Origin: Straminergon stramineum
Taxonomy: Eukaryota; Streptophyta; Bryopsida; Hypnales; Calliergonaceae
NCBI GenBank assembly: GCA_963920665.1
Contig: OY987263.1
Location: forward strand, 21,037,968 to 21,101,967
Direction of reading: 5' to 3'
DNA: 64,000 bases
The notes beneath the pieces are model-generated. The model was not told the origin of the DNA, did not search any database, and saw nothing but the letters and a program-made list of their open reading frames with translations. Below, piece by piece: positions 36,301-47,521 of the stretch. The position numbers were made by a program, and so were the translations under genes. Numbering within the stretch: the stretch's first letter is position 1; every line of letters starts with the position of its first letter.

Positions 36301-37799
36301 TATTGCAACATGCTCCACTCGTACATGTCAACAAGGAACTTGTGGGTGGGGTGTTGGCTAGTGCGAGCTCTATGCAACAAAATCAAGTTGATGTCGGTCT
36401 ACTACTTCGTGATACAATTCCAATCAACCAGTAAGAGCATCTTTAGTGAGAGTTGGCCAATAGTACTATGTTGAAATGGTTTATTAGTTTTGTGTGCTTT
36501 AGTCTAGAGCATTGGCAATAACTAATGTTGTGAGCTTGTCAACTAGTGAGCCACATGTTGACCTTTTGGTTCATTTTAACAATTTGGTTGTTATGCCATG
36601 TTCTCAAACAATGATAGAATCAAATCTACATCATGGAGACTTGAAGGCAATTGTTAATCATTGTATTTCTTTATTGAATCATAAGCACTTGTTTGACAAA
36701 GAGTTTTGGTCTTCAAATGATGTCTAAGAGAAAAAAAGTCAAACTTATGCATGCTTATCACATTCTTGCAACACCTACTTACAATGTTACAAATATCCGA
36801 ACCATTCATAGTACAAATTTTCATGACAATCTCATAAATTGTACCAATCAACTTATTGTCCCTAATGCGACTTTAGCAACTTCGTTGCTTGCAAGTATGT
36901 CAATACCAAAGGACAATCCAAACTCCAATTAGTTTAGTGCATTTAGTAGTAGTTTAGTGCATTCATTCTTACAATTCTTTAAGCTACAATAACCTTCACA
37001 AAAAAATTTGAGTAGTTTAGATCAACATGATCTACAACCTTAAAGCTACTCATGATGTACATAATTCTTTTCCAATGAAATTGAAGGCTTTGTTTTGACA
37101 TGTTCGCATTTCCAATTTTAATAATGGACGCCTATGACTACACTTGTACCCATGTGTCTTGACCATATCCAAAGAATATATAGAGTATGTATACGAAGTA
37201 TCTCAACACCAAAGTTGACCTTTGTGGCAAATAATTATCGACCCTCGAGACAAATTTTGCCAAATTTAAATCATGTCAAAACACCCAAAAGGGCCTTCCC
37301 TACTTTTAACGTACTCTAATTACCATGCCTAGCCCTCAATCAATAGCTTGCCTTCACAATATTAGGGGTCTCATTGAGGGTTCACAATTTTCCTAATGCA
37401 GTTTCCGGTTCCATTGAGGATGCCCTAAGTTAATGGCCCTCAAGAACGAACCCGCCTATAAGTAAACCGGTAGTACCGGTGATACCGGTCGCCACGAAGA
37501 GCGCATCCGAAGTGGAGGAACAGACCCAAGAACAACGGTCGAAATGTTCAGCTGGCCTGCTTGGCTCCTCACACGAAGCGCATCTCTTTCCTCTTCGTTG
37601 CAATCCGCCCATCTCCTCTACAACCACGCTGTAATTGCATTGCCATTCCGCTTTCGTGTTTGCCACACAGAGATTGGTTTTCACGACTGGGACCTTCAAT
37701 TGCAACAGCCCAACCTGGCGCTCACTCCAACTGTCTCGTAACTTGGCGGCAGACTTTTTTTTTAAATGTTCTTTAGTTTCATCAAACTCAAGTCTACGA
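33330..37799. other. Helicase 3' flank, then AT-rich intergenic DNA
   Basis: 33330-34200 is probably 3' UTR and flank of the helicase gene. 34.3-37.4 kb is AT-rich, CG-poor DNA with only chance frames. From 37.43 kb the composition becomes gene-like again and leads into the duplicated segment and the gene at 38.5 kb. I see no gene in this stretch. Confidence 0.55.
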
Positions 37800-38420
37800 C
37801 TCTGCAACGGCGCAAGGGCACATCGAATTTCTCTTGCACTAATTTCAGACCCTGAGGTTCGAAATTCGGACGTTTCGGATTTTGAGAATTTTGAGAATCG
37901 GAGGTGGGGTTGTTGGTTTGTTCAATTTCAGGGTTGTTGTGGAAACTATGTGCATTATAGAACCGATTTTTCAGAGAAGGGAGGGAGGGAGACGGATGAA
38001 GAGATAGTAATTGTGGGAACGAAAGAGGAAGCCCCTCCTTACCGAGGCGCAATATTTGTTCGCTTTTTCTTTCGGTTGCGAGTAGCATGAGGTCTATAGG
38101 TGCTCTTTTTGTTTACGAGAGCACGATTACGTGCATCATTGAGGGGATTACAGCGGCGCCCGACTACATTAGTTTGCCTTTGTGTTCATTTCAGACCCTC
38201 AGGTCTGAAGTTCTTTCGTTCTGAATTTCATTTCCAAGCTCGGAGACTCGGAGGTCGGGTTATTTGGTTTGTTCAATTTTAGGCCAGTTGTGGGGATTAT
38301 GTGCATTTAGAATCTCCTGACTCGATTAGCGAGGGAGACGGCTGAAGGTTCAGGGTTTAGCATTGTGAGAACGAGTGCAGCTCCCCCTTATCGAGGTGCA
38401 CTATTATCTTTCTCTGATGT
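37800..38420. repeat. Tandem duplication of about 290 bp upstream of the 38.5-kb gene
   Basis: 37800-38085 and 38147-38420 align at an offset of about 347 bp. Shared landmarks in order: TTTCAGACCCT(G/C)AGG, a GGAGGT block, TTGGTTTGTTCAATTT, GTTGTGG, TATGTGCATT, GAGGGAGACGG, TTGTG(G/A)GAACGA and CC(C/T)CTTA(C/T)CGAGG. The block ends about 90 bp before the proposed start codon, so the promoter or leader was doubled. Confidence 0.7.
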
Positions 38421-38506
38421 GAGCGCGACGTTCGCCATTAAGAAACTCGTAGTCGAGAAAGCTCTGTATGTGGTGGAGGTTCGGGAGGAGGGTGAAATCT
38501 CCGGAA

Positions 38507-40266
38507 ATGGGGACTCTCTGGGATTCCTTTGGTCTTGTTCTCTCCTCTGGCCCAGGCGACCCTGGCGGGTGCGGATTCCAGCGAGTCGTGGAGCATATTT
38601 TCTCAAAAGACGTAAGCTTCTCCACCGTGAACCTATCCTCGGATTTCCACTTGGTGTCGTTAGTGTTTTGCCAAGGATTTCATAGTTATAAAGTGACCAA
38701 TTCGATTGATCATGTTGTGAAAAATCTGTAATTCAAATGGGGCCAGATTGTGTATCACCGGAAGAACTTTGCATCTGTTGGTCAGAAAATGAAATTAAAT
38801 AGGTCTTAAGAAGCTAAGAAGCCCCAGTAGGACCTTTTGTTTTGTTGCAGTCTGGAGTAAGTCATTTTGAGGAGTCGCTTTGTGTCCAATTTGATTTATG
38901 TATCGACCAACAGGTGCAATGTCCCTCACTGAATCTGGTGATATAAAATTTGGCTCCATTTGAATTTTACTTTTTCGGGACAGATGTTGAATCGGGAACC
39001 TCCGCTGCAAGATGTCTCTTCTAGATGCATCTTGAATTGGAGACCTCTAGGGTTGCCTGTGTATACTGTCTACATTCTACCCATATTTTTCTATTGAATC
39101 GGTTGATTTGGATTTATGAATGCTTGGTCCTTTAGGAGCTTTTTTTCGATGATTGTTGCACGCTGTGATACAAATTGTTCTGACATTTCGGTTCACTGTA
39201 GCGAGGCCACCAAGAGGAAGAGGAAACGCATCGTTGTATCCTGCACTTCCCCAGCATGCGTGAGCTCTTCACGCATGAGGAATTGGAGCAAGCGTTGGTC
39301 CAGCTTGGATGGAAGCCTCTGTCGAAACGAGGAGGATGGCGCCGTTACTTCAAAGCGGAAGAGCCCACTTTACCTTACGGTTTGCCAACGATTGCGAAGC
39401 TACCTGCACGCTCATACGTGGACGCCCCGAAACCTATTATTCTCGATTTCGTCAGATCTGTCAACAAGCGGGAGAATCGAAATGTGTTTTGCTGCTGGTG
39501 ATTACATCTATATTCTCAACTTCAGGAGTTTCTATTTTTATCATTTATGGCTATCTTCCGTATTATGATCTGTTACAGGGTGCGAAGCGAACGTGGAAGA
39601 CGCGAATGCCTACATGGAATCGATTGGCTGCTTCTGATGCTTATGACTTTGGCTTGAAAGCAGGGAACACAGGGGAGAGTTATTAGTTTCTGCAGGAGAC
39701 CGTGTTACTCTCAACTGATCTCGTTTACGAACTCTGCAAATTTATGGTCGATCTTCAATATTCACCGGTGTCTAATATCTATGATGAGGTAATGAAACTG
39801 CCTTGTGAGCCGTACCTTGCTTTTCTCATCCCCTAAATGACATGTTTTTCTTAGCAGTTTTGTGTTGGTCGTATATAGACTTTCTATTGTCCGATTTTGA
39901 CTAATTGATGCAATTCTCTTCACGGATACCAAGGTTTAGCATCATCCTTGATATTGATTTTTCACAACAGAATCCGTCGAATTGGTCATTTTAAAACTAT
40001 GAACCCTTGCCCCTTTAGGAAGTTCCGGGTTTAAAATGTTACCGTATTCTTTGGCATTGGTCCTCAGTAGACACCCTCGTTGACAGTTGAGTTCGAACTC
40101 CTTGCAGGGCATGCTGACCCTTGAAGAACGTTCTGAATTGCTCAAATTATTATTCTTCGAACCGGCAGACACAGGTGGCGAGGATCGTAGAGTTTGTTTG
40201 CAGGACTTATTTTTGTTGATAGAAATTGAGTTGGATTGTGTTGAGAAGCTTAACCAAGAGTCTTAG
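38507..40266 (+). CDS. Unrecognised small protein gene, 4-5 exons
   Basis: Coding-like exons: 38507-38611, 39202-39483, 39696-39788 and 40108-40266 (TAG), all phase 0, giving 212 residues. An alternative middle exon, 39579-39686, would end the protein early at TAG. Another in-frame ATG lies at 38468. Segments that look truly coding are CILHFPSMRELFTHEELEQA followed by LVQLGWK and WRRYF, then PIILDFVRSVNKRENRN, then TDLVYELCKFMVDLQYSP, then MLTLEERSELLKLLFFEP. The run LHFPS...LEQALVQLGW...RYF weakly recalls the FPF1 (flowering-promoting factor 1) core, LVHLPSGE...LE..L..LGWERYY, but the rest does not follow that family. Introns 1 and 3 each contain a TTAA-family MITE. It is either a real unrecognised gene or a lightly decayed one. 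Confidence 0.42.
38656..38990. mobile_element. TTAA-family MITE, compound/foldback copy (H), in intron
   Basis: The left half holds GACCAATTCGATTGATCATG, then TTCAAATGGGGCCAGATTGT, TGTATCACC and GCATCTGTTGGTC. The right half holds the complements, CGACCAACAGGTGCAATG and TGGTGATATAAAATTTGGCT, then CCATTTGAATTTTAC. These phrases also occur in copies B, C, G and I. The ends are eroded, so the limits are approximate. It lies in the intron between 38611 and 39202. Confidence 0.55.
39830..40021. mobile_element. TTAA-family MITE (copy I), in intron
   Basis: Begins CCCCTAAATGACATG and ends near GCCCCTTTAGGAA, with degenerate flanks. The interior (complement of TTCATAGTTTTAAAATGACC and of TTGTGAAAAATC) is shared with copy H, and the GACCAA core with B and C. 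It falls wholly inside the intron 39789-40107. Confidence 0.55.
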
Positions 40267-40786
40267 GGCAGTTCCTGGATGGATGGAAACTGTCTTCATC
40301 AATCATGGACGCAGGAATGTTGACTGATAATACACATGGTTGATTGTATTGTTGGTAGATTGTGGTTGTGAGGAAAACTTGTTCTGAAATCTGACCCTCA
40401 CATGATTCCACCGAAGATAATAAACCATTTTAGCTCTAGTACGGTTACATTCCATCCCAATTCTTACTTCAATTTTGAGAGCATATTCCTGGTGCTACGA
40501 AATCAGAAAATTGTCAGCAGGGGGGTATTGCTTGCACTGTTACTGGAGCTGCCCTTGAAAAAGATGCTGGTTCAAGACTTTCATTGTTGGGAAATGTTTG
40601 CTCATTAGGTTAGAAGTTCTTAGAGGTAGGAAGAATATGCCTCTACAGTTTGACCTCTTGAGTGCATCTGTTTGAATTGTAATATCGATATGACTTTGTC
40701 CAATTGTTCTTATTTCTTATTTCTGCCCTAACAGCTTATTCTGCACCACTTATTAGGTCTCAGTTTATATTTTTTCAATTTTTCAA

Positions 40787-41278
40787 ATGAGTGCCGACTA
40801 TAGAGTAGTGTTTTGTGTGAAAATTTTAGCCTCGTCTTTGTGATCCTTGGGGGGCTGTTATTAGGTATGAATTCAAATTAGGATTCTACGACGTACAGTG
40901 GCATTACGGCCAATGGAAGGAGGGCTTTAATTTTTCTTAGGAGCTTACTAAATCAAAGCATGAGATAGGGATTGACTTGATATGAGTCCAGATGCTGCTC
41001 GTACAAGAGATGAAACATATCATTGGGATTTCTGAACAATATGCATTTGCACTACATTGCAAACAAGTGACAAGTCAATGCATGCTAGTGAAATCTAAGA
41101 CACTATCTAAATTACATAATTACAAGCCATTGGATAACAAAGGTTAAAAAATATAATAGAAATCATTACGGTATGGAAGATATACACACAATTGCCAAAT
41201 TGTTTTTGAGAGTGACGAGACACAAAGACGAGGCTAAAATTTCACACAAAACACTACCCTATTGTTGGCACCCATGCA
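40787..41278. repeat. Inverted duplication of the OHP1 3' UTR segment
   Basis: 40801-40844 (+) reads TAGAGTAGTGTTTTGTGTG, then AAAATTTTAGCCTCGTC, then TTTGTG. The complement of 41222-41264 is the same with one substitution and one base indel. Weaker similarity (GTGCC..C.ATAG) extends it to about 60 bp. The right arm lies directly after the OHP1 stop codon (41283) on the minus strand, so a long 3' UTR would fold into a near-perfect stem with a loop of roughly 370 bases. Confidence 0.75.
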
Positions 41279-41282
41279 ATTC

Positions 41283-43418
41283 TCACAATGGCAAGTCCAA
41301 GCCATTTCCAACATCAATGCCAATGGCTTGCAGAAGACCTTTGTTGATAATCTAATCACAAGAAAGAAAAACATTTCATACATTAGTTGGACATAAAATA
41401 TGCACAAGAGAAGAGACATATCATTGGGGTTTATCAAACTTGGATTCTGTCTTCACCAAGGTAAGGATTATGTCTTTCAAAAATTTAGCATTAATGAAGA
41501 AGTAAGGGTTAAGGTAAACTTGTGGTTTGTGGTCACAATACTCTCAATTATCTCTACTAGCTAGCCTATGGAATCACCATGTCTTCACTGTTGCCACAAC
41601 ACACAAATTATAGAATAATTTGTGATGCTTGCATATAGGGGGAATCAAGGTAATGTGAGGAGCAATTAGTTGCCTATAGAAAAAGGATTATTTTATCACC
41701 CACAAAGAAAATTATGCACCCAAGAAGATTTCATAACCCCTATTGACAAATATCTTTCCCGTCTTTGATTCCAAATCCAATAGGCAACTGCACTTGTGTC
41801 CAAATCAATAGGAGATCAAACTATATGTACAGAATCCATTAAAGAAAATGGTGTCAAACCCCTAAAAATAGTCTAGGATCCTATTTGATTCCTTTCATAA
41901 AACAAGATTCTATTACCCCAAACACGCAATGATTCTTCTACCATAGTTTGACAATCATTAGTGGTGATGGAAAACTCTAAATATTCATTTTCTGTAAAGA
42001 GAAGAGGGAATGCCACAAAAAATGAATACTACAGGTAGAACCTCTCTTAGTGCATGGTGTCAAGAGTATGCACTAAGAGAGGTTTATGCATTTAGAGAGG
42101 CACATTTAGCTTTCCATCTTGAATCACCGCAGGCCCAGGTACTGTCTGCAAACTCTCTTATTGCATATTACGCACTAAGAGAGGGTACACAAGAGAATTT
42201 CTACCTGTATTACTGTCCAAAAAAATAGAAGGCCAATGTAGAAAGTTACAATGATCTCAGAAACTTACAGCTTCCACTATGACGATTCCCACAATTCCAA
42301 TCAACGATGCCCGCGAATTCCATACTTCAGCATTCTCAGTAAACCCCCAGAATGGTACGGGCAATTTAGGTTCATCCTTCGGTGGCTCCACCTGCAAGAA
42401 TCAGTCCCTCGCTCAAGATTAATATCTTCCCAATGCTCGAATTTCCACTGTGCATCCGCGAAGTGAGCAAAACCATGAATTTTCCCCATTTCAATTTCTT
42501 TTTTTAATACATAAAAAGTAGACTCAACAGTAATTCAATGCACACAATTCTTCAACACCCCAGCGCGGTCATTCATAACCTAACCCTAAATTCGACTCCA
42601 CCTCTTCCAAGCCCTCCTCAATTACGCGAATAAACAACAATTCACTTCTAAAATTCACCTGTTTTTTTCAATTGCAAACACCACAGTACCAGTCTTGAAA
42701 ATAAAAATATAAACACAGAAAGAGCGAAATCGCGTACCCCTCGTGGAAGCTTAGCAGCTCTAATCGGTGTAAACCCTAGCCTTGAGGATTTGCTCACATT
42801 CACCAAACCTGCTACAACAAAATCACAGTACATAATCCGGGGTTGCAAATTCTAAATACGACGGAGGGTTCTTGACCTCATCGTGAAAGACGAAATTTAA
42901 GAGTCGTATTGCGGCGAATCAAAATGACAAAAACCTTGCAAATCGACAGCTCTACAGATTCTTGTTTTCAGCCACTGGCGGTTCGCAGTTGCCAATCCAC
43001 GCTTGCAATTTCTGAATACGAAAACTATTGACCTCAGAGTGCAAAAAAAAAATGCAAGAGTGTAATTGTAATGCGGCGAATCGAAATTACAAAGACCCAA
43101 CAAATCGACCGCTCCAGTGATCTCGTTTTCAGCAACAGGGGATTCACAGATCAAAATCCGAGGTTGCAAATTCTAAATACGGAAAGTATTGGCCTCAGAG
43201 TGAAAGACGAAATGCAAGAGTGTAATCGTAATCCTGCGAATCAAATTGACATCGCGAGTCGACTGCTGCAGTGAGAACTTGCTTTCAGCTTGGATTGTTT
43301 TCCAGGCAAAGGAATTGCGTGACGTACCTTGGAGTTTTTTGATGGGGTGGCTGTGCAGAGTGGAAGAGCGCAGTCCTGCAACTGGCAGAGCCTGGGTGGC
43401 CATAATCGACGATGCCAT
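41283..43418 (-). CDS. OHP1: One-helix protein 1 (OHP1/HLIP), thylakoid
   Basis: Four exons on the minus strand: 43418-43328, 42808-42738, 42391-42269 and 41351-41283 (TGA), 117 residues. All joints keep frame. Residues 1-50 resemble a chloroplast transit peptide. The mature part reads RAAKLPRG|VEPPKDEPKLPVPFWGF, then TENAEVWNSRASLIGIVGIV, then IINKGLLQAIGIDVGNGLDL ending PL. This matches plant OHP1 closely, including the chlorophyll-binding ExxNxR (EVWNSR) and the single membrane helix. OHP1 pairs with OHP2 and HCF244 and supports D1 synthesis and photosystem II reaction-centre assembly. Intron 1 holds a 3-copy tandem repeat and intron 3 a MITE. The start is the first ATG, MASSIMATQ; a second ATG follows five codons later. 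Confidence 0.92.
42032..42207. mobile_element. Tc1/mariner-pogo type MITE, 176 bp, in OHP1 intron 3
   Basis: Terminal inverted repeats CAGGTAGAA ... TTTCTACCTG, with TA on both sides (42030-42031, 42208-42209). The sequence CAGGTAGAACCTCTCTTAGT recalls CAG(T/G)..GAACCTC termini of pogo/Tc1 elements. Inside, the motif CCTCTCTTAGTGCA or its complement occurs four times (about 42041, 42069, 42153, 42172), forming two subterminal hairpins. No coding capacity. Confidence 0.7.
42841..43295. repeat. Three-copy tandem repeat (about 160 bp) in OHP1 intron 1
   Basis: Units start near 42841, 43001 and 43161. Each has GGTTGCAAATTCTAAATACG (first and third near-identical; the second reads GCTTGCAATTTCTGAATACG), then ACCTCA or GCCTCA, then a GAAATGCAAGAGTGTAAT-like core, GCGAATC, and a TTTTCAG-type end. 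The third unit is the one nearest the 5' splice site of intron 1, so the repeat grew inside the intron. Confidence 0.75.
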
Positions 43419-46400
43419 GGAGCTGCAAATTGGGTAACAAATTCGAATACAGCTGCAGGAGAGTGGAAGCATGAAGAAGGAGATGCGCGGCTATAGGAGT
43501 CGGTACCGCATGTCTAGAGCCACACATTCTCTAATGGGAAAGGAGTCCGGATATGGACCCTCCCACACTCCCTCTGTAATGGATCACTCTGTAAATGCAA
43601 ACTCTGTAATTGCACATTCTATATTATCACCGCCTCGAATGATATACCCTACATGAGGGTTAGATCCAAGAATTTTTTGAAATGTCTGAAATTCTGAAAT
43701 ATTATAAGTGAAATGTTCAAAAGGTTGCAAAATTTTTTGTTCCACATTGCCTAATGTTTTTAGAATATATCAGAAATTGCAAAGTGTAACATTTTCAAGT
43801 ATAAAACTCTAAAACATTGGTGATCATCATCAAGATGAAAAAACCCAAAAAAGACAAGGTAATTAAAAAAAACATCAATAAAGGAAAGATACAACAATAG
43901 AAAATAAGCAAAGTTATGGAAACCAAAAATAAGAAGAGTTGTCGTACACAAGAACCAAACAAATTAATAGCCTCAAGTGCCAAAATCCTTAAAATTTGAT
44001 TTTCAAATAGTTGAAACCATTCAACATTAGAGATTAAGTATTTATGCAATTTTCTAGCAAATCTTATCCTAATGTATTGTACAGTGCTATAAACTTGAGT
44101 GTTGCTTAGAAGCACCACCTTCTCTAATAGGAAGAGTTGTAGTATACTAGAGATTCTTCAAGAAGTTTGTTGAAACTTTAATTGTCTTCTTAAGCATTGA
44201 ACAATTCAAAACTCAAGGTGGGACTTAAGGAGTAGAAAGCCAAAATTGACCAAATTGGATCCTACAAAAATTTGAAAATTTTAGATTTGTGTTGATTTTT
44301 GAATTTTGACAATTGATATGATTAGTATATTTTTTGGGAGTATCTTCAAAATTTTAGGATCATTATAATTATTTTGTATTCTTAATCATACTATATTGAA
44401 CATTGTATTTTTAAATTGCTGAAATTAAAAATTTGAAAAAAATTCTCCAAACCCTGGTTTGTTTGTGCAGAATAAAGATTGCAAATGTCCAAGAAAATGT
44501 TTTTTTTCATCTCTACTATTCTTTTAATTGAAAAAAAATTATGTTTGTTCCCTTTTTCTATTAGACTACATTTCCTAAATAATTTTTTAAATACTTCTCA
44601 CATTGAAATTTTGATTATCCAAAAATGCAACAAGTATTTCAATTTGTTATTTTATAGGATCCTATTTTATAAAATATTGAGATTTGTTTCACCCTACAGA
44701 GAATTTGCCATTGAAAATTTGAAGAGCACACATTTTATCCTCTTAGTCCTTGAGGGGGTTAAGGACCAAGGGGGAGTCCAAATTTCTAAAATTGTGAAGG
44801 TTTATTATAAAATGCAACTTAGAAGATTAATTTAACTATAATTTTCAAACTATAGTTGTAAAATATGACTCCTAAATCATATCCAGACAATTATATCAAC
44901 TAGTAAGTACAGAAGCCAATATTTTTCCATAATATTTGAAGTCAAAACCAAAATTCCCTCTAAAATTAGTTGTAGATTGAATATTTGTGATTTTCACAAG
45001 AATTTGTTTCCATGAAGTTCAAATGTTAAATTCTAATCATAGTGATTTTTGAAGGGTCATATTTTGAACTTAAAAGTATATTTTTTGAGGCTAGACCTAT
45101 TAAAAAGTAGAATATTTGAAAATCAAAGTCTTTAGAATCTATACTATACAAATGTTAAAGAACCTAACACAAGAATCTTCAAAAACATGAATGGATGGAA
45201 AAACACATTTTCATGTTCTTGGAATGTGTTTGTGTTCTTTGGTTGTTGAAAATTTGAATGCTTGGTACTTTAGGGGTTTAGGGCCTAGAAACCTAGTCAA
45301 CCACATTATAATTGCTACCCAACTATAGGCAATGTTTTCTGGTGGTTAAAAATGTTTTTTCTAAAACAAAACTTTTCCTTCACAAATTATATTATTTTTT
45401 TTTTCAATTTTAATTTCAATTTTATGAGACTTTTTCATTAAAAATTATTTTTAGGAAAATATCAAAAAATATTTAGTATTTGCATTGTATTGTAGACTTT
45501 TACCGTTTGGAAAAAGTGTTAATGTTTGCTTTGTTAAATTTTTATGTTTTTTTTCTCAAATAAATTGAAATTGAAATTTTGACTAATTTGAAAAAAATAA
45601 GATGCTAAAGATAGAACTTATATTTTTGTTGAATTTTTGAAGTTAAATCTTTAATACTCGTTTGAGACAAATCTATAAATAATTTTGAATTTTTGACCTA
45701 CGTACCTTCTCTACTCTTAATGCTCAATATTGTTTCATTTGATGAAAGCTTCAAATAAATTATGAAACTTAAATTTTATAATTAATTTTTGTTTTGTCTA
45801 TAATCTTTGGGTCTTCGGGGTTGAAAGGTTTAAATTTGGGTACTTAGGGACAACAAAGATAGGTGGATACAATTGTATAGATTATTATTGGCAAAATAAC
45901 AAGTGCGGAACTTTTCATCACAACATTTTTTTTCCTTCAGAAAACTAGTTAGGTTTCGAAAAAAATAAACTTTATTTCGATATGACGTAGATTTTTTCAT
46001 GAAATGCCATTGTTAGAGGGTTAGACTTACAATTTGATTGTACAAGATGTTCACAACTACTCTAATCCCCGTTAATATTCAATAATTGAGTCACTCGATT
46101 GCTTACATCGAGACTTTGATGATTATACAAGGCTTTGATTATTTTTTTGAAATAATTGACTCCTATTGGCTTATGACACTCTATTAGTGAAATTCATTGT
46201 AATGAAACTATTTGATTTGAAAATGCTATAAATTTTTACTCTTGATGAAGGTCTTTACCACCAAAATAGGTATCAATACTATTTGAATAGGGGATCTCTA
46301 TAATGTAAGGTAGAAATATCCAAAAGTATCCATGTTCCCATTCATGCATAGTAGAGTTTCTTTGAAATGTGCCTAGGCTTTCATTACATTACAAAAAATT

Positions 46401-46572
46401 TGGGCCTTGAAAGAGGCCACGAGTTTGTTGCTATAGTGGTGCAATTAGGGAAAAAAAAATTCCAAAAAAATTAATGAATGAATTACTTTTTGTATTAGCA
46501 CCATGCTATGCTACAAAATAGCCTTTTTCAGGGTCCAGATTTTTTGTAATGAAGTGTCCATCTAGAGTATTA
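43419..46572. other. OHP1 promoter flank, then AT-rich intergenic DNA
   Basis: 43419-43660 probably holds the OHP1 promoter and includes repeated ACTCTGTAAT-like phrases near 43573-43615. 43.7-46.5 kb is AT-rich, CG-poor DNA with chance frames only. Two single ends resembling TTAA-family termini are seen: GTCCTTGAGGGGG|TTAA at about 44746-44762 and GGTACTTTAGGGG|TTTA at about 45264-45280. I could not find their partners. Confidence 0.5.
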
Positions 46573-46576
46573 TTAA

Positions 46577-47141
46577 CCCCTAAAGGACGAGGCACATTTT
46601 GGACACAAACTGTGAAAAACTGCCACTTCTTAGAACAGTAAGAAAAACATGAACAAAAAATGTTTTTTTTCAAAATTCAACCGTACAAATTTGTACTAGA
46701 CTACTATGGGAATATGTGGAAAAAATTTCAGAAACTTTGACCGCATGGATTGAAAGATTATAACGTTCGAAGTTAGAAGAAAAAGTTTTTTTTTTACCCT
46801 GCCCGACAGGGCCAGCAGACTTTAACTCCTGTAAAAGTGAGATTTTTACACTATACATGGTTATTTTTTTTACATTTGTATCTGAAATCATGTAAATTAC
46901 ATACCTGTAAAATTTCAGAAGTAAAGGAGAATTTTTGCAAAAGCTGCCCGATTAAAAACAAAATTTGGGGCAGCATAACTTTTGATCCGGGCATCTGATC
47001 GAAAAAAAAATTATATTCCCACTTAGGGGGTACATGTGTACACCTTGTATCAAAAATTTGTGAACATCCAACCAAAATTGACTTCATAGGAACCTACCCG
47101 GATTTCGATTGTCCGTTCAACGGACAATTGTCCTTTAGGGG
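46577..47141. mobile_element. TTAA-flanked MITE, reference copy A, 565 bp
   Basis: The termini are exact inverted repeats: CCCCTAAAGGAC at the left and GTCCTTTAGGGG at the right. TTAA flanks lie at 46573-46576 and 47142-47145, so 16 bp of the outer palindrome is perfect. The interior has no long frame. A second, weaker palindrome (GTCCGTTCAACGGAC) lies just inside the right end. TTAA target sites and CCC-starting termini are the signature of the piggyBac superfamily. The internal sequence is shared with the relic at 62.1-62.3 kb. Confidence 0.85.
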
Positions 47142-47521
47142 TTAAATTGTCCCCTTACTTACTGCTAATTAGTTCACTATTGAAATTGTCAGATTTTGAT
47201 GTCAAGTCCACCTATGTGATAGTTTCAATGGTCTAGGGGGCTGCTACTTTGAAACTTGATAGAAAATACATGCCATATCTGAAAATTCTAGTTTTTTTTT
47301 GAAACTTCATGATTTTCTATTGCTAATACCATGAGAATTCTTCTTTCTAGCAAAAGGTGCCTCCAACTATGCTGAATTGCTTATATTGATAGTTTTGGGT
47401 GCTTCCATAGTAGCTCATATAGATCTTCATTGAGAGTGAAAATCTATGACATTTTAAAATCAATTAAAGTGGTTAACACTAAATTTCATTATTAGTGTGG
47501 TGTCAATTAGTATGATGATAA

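Noticed and set aside
35440..36932. Several short plus-strand frames
   Set aside because: AT-rich region, no domain, no neighbouring exon signals.
44479..44835. 118-codon frame in AT-rich DNA
   Set aside because: Composition follows the surrounding AT-rich DNA (Phe/Ile/Leu/Lys-rich), so it is expected by chance.
44740..45280. Two isolated ends resembling TTAA-family termini
   Set aside because: No matching opposite ends or interior were found, so no element is called; listed only in the region note.
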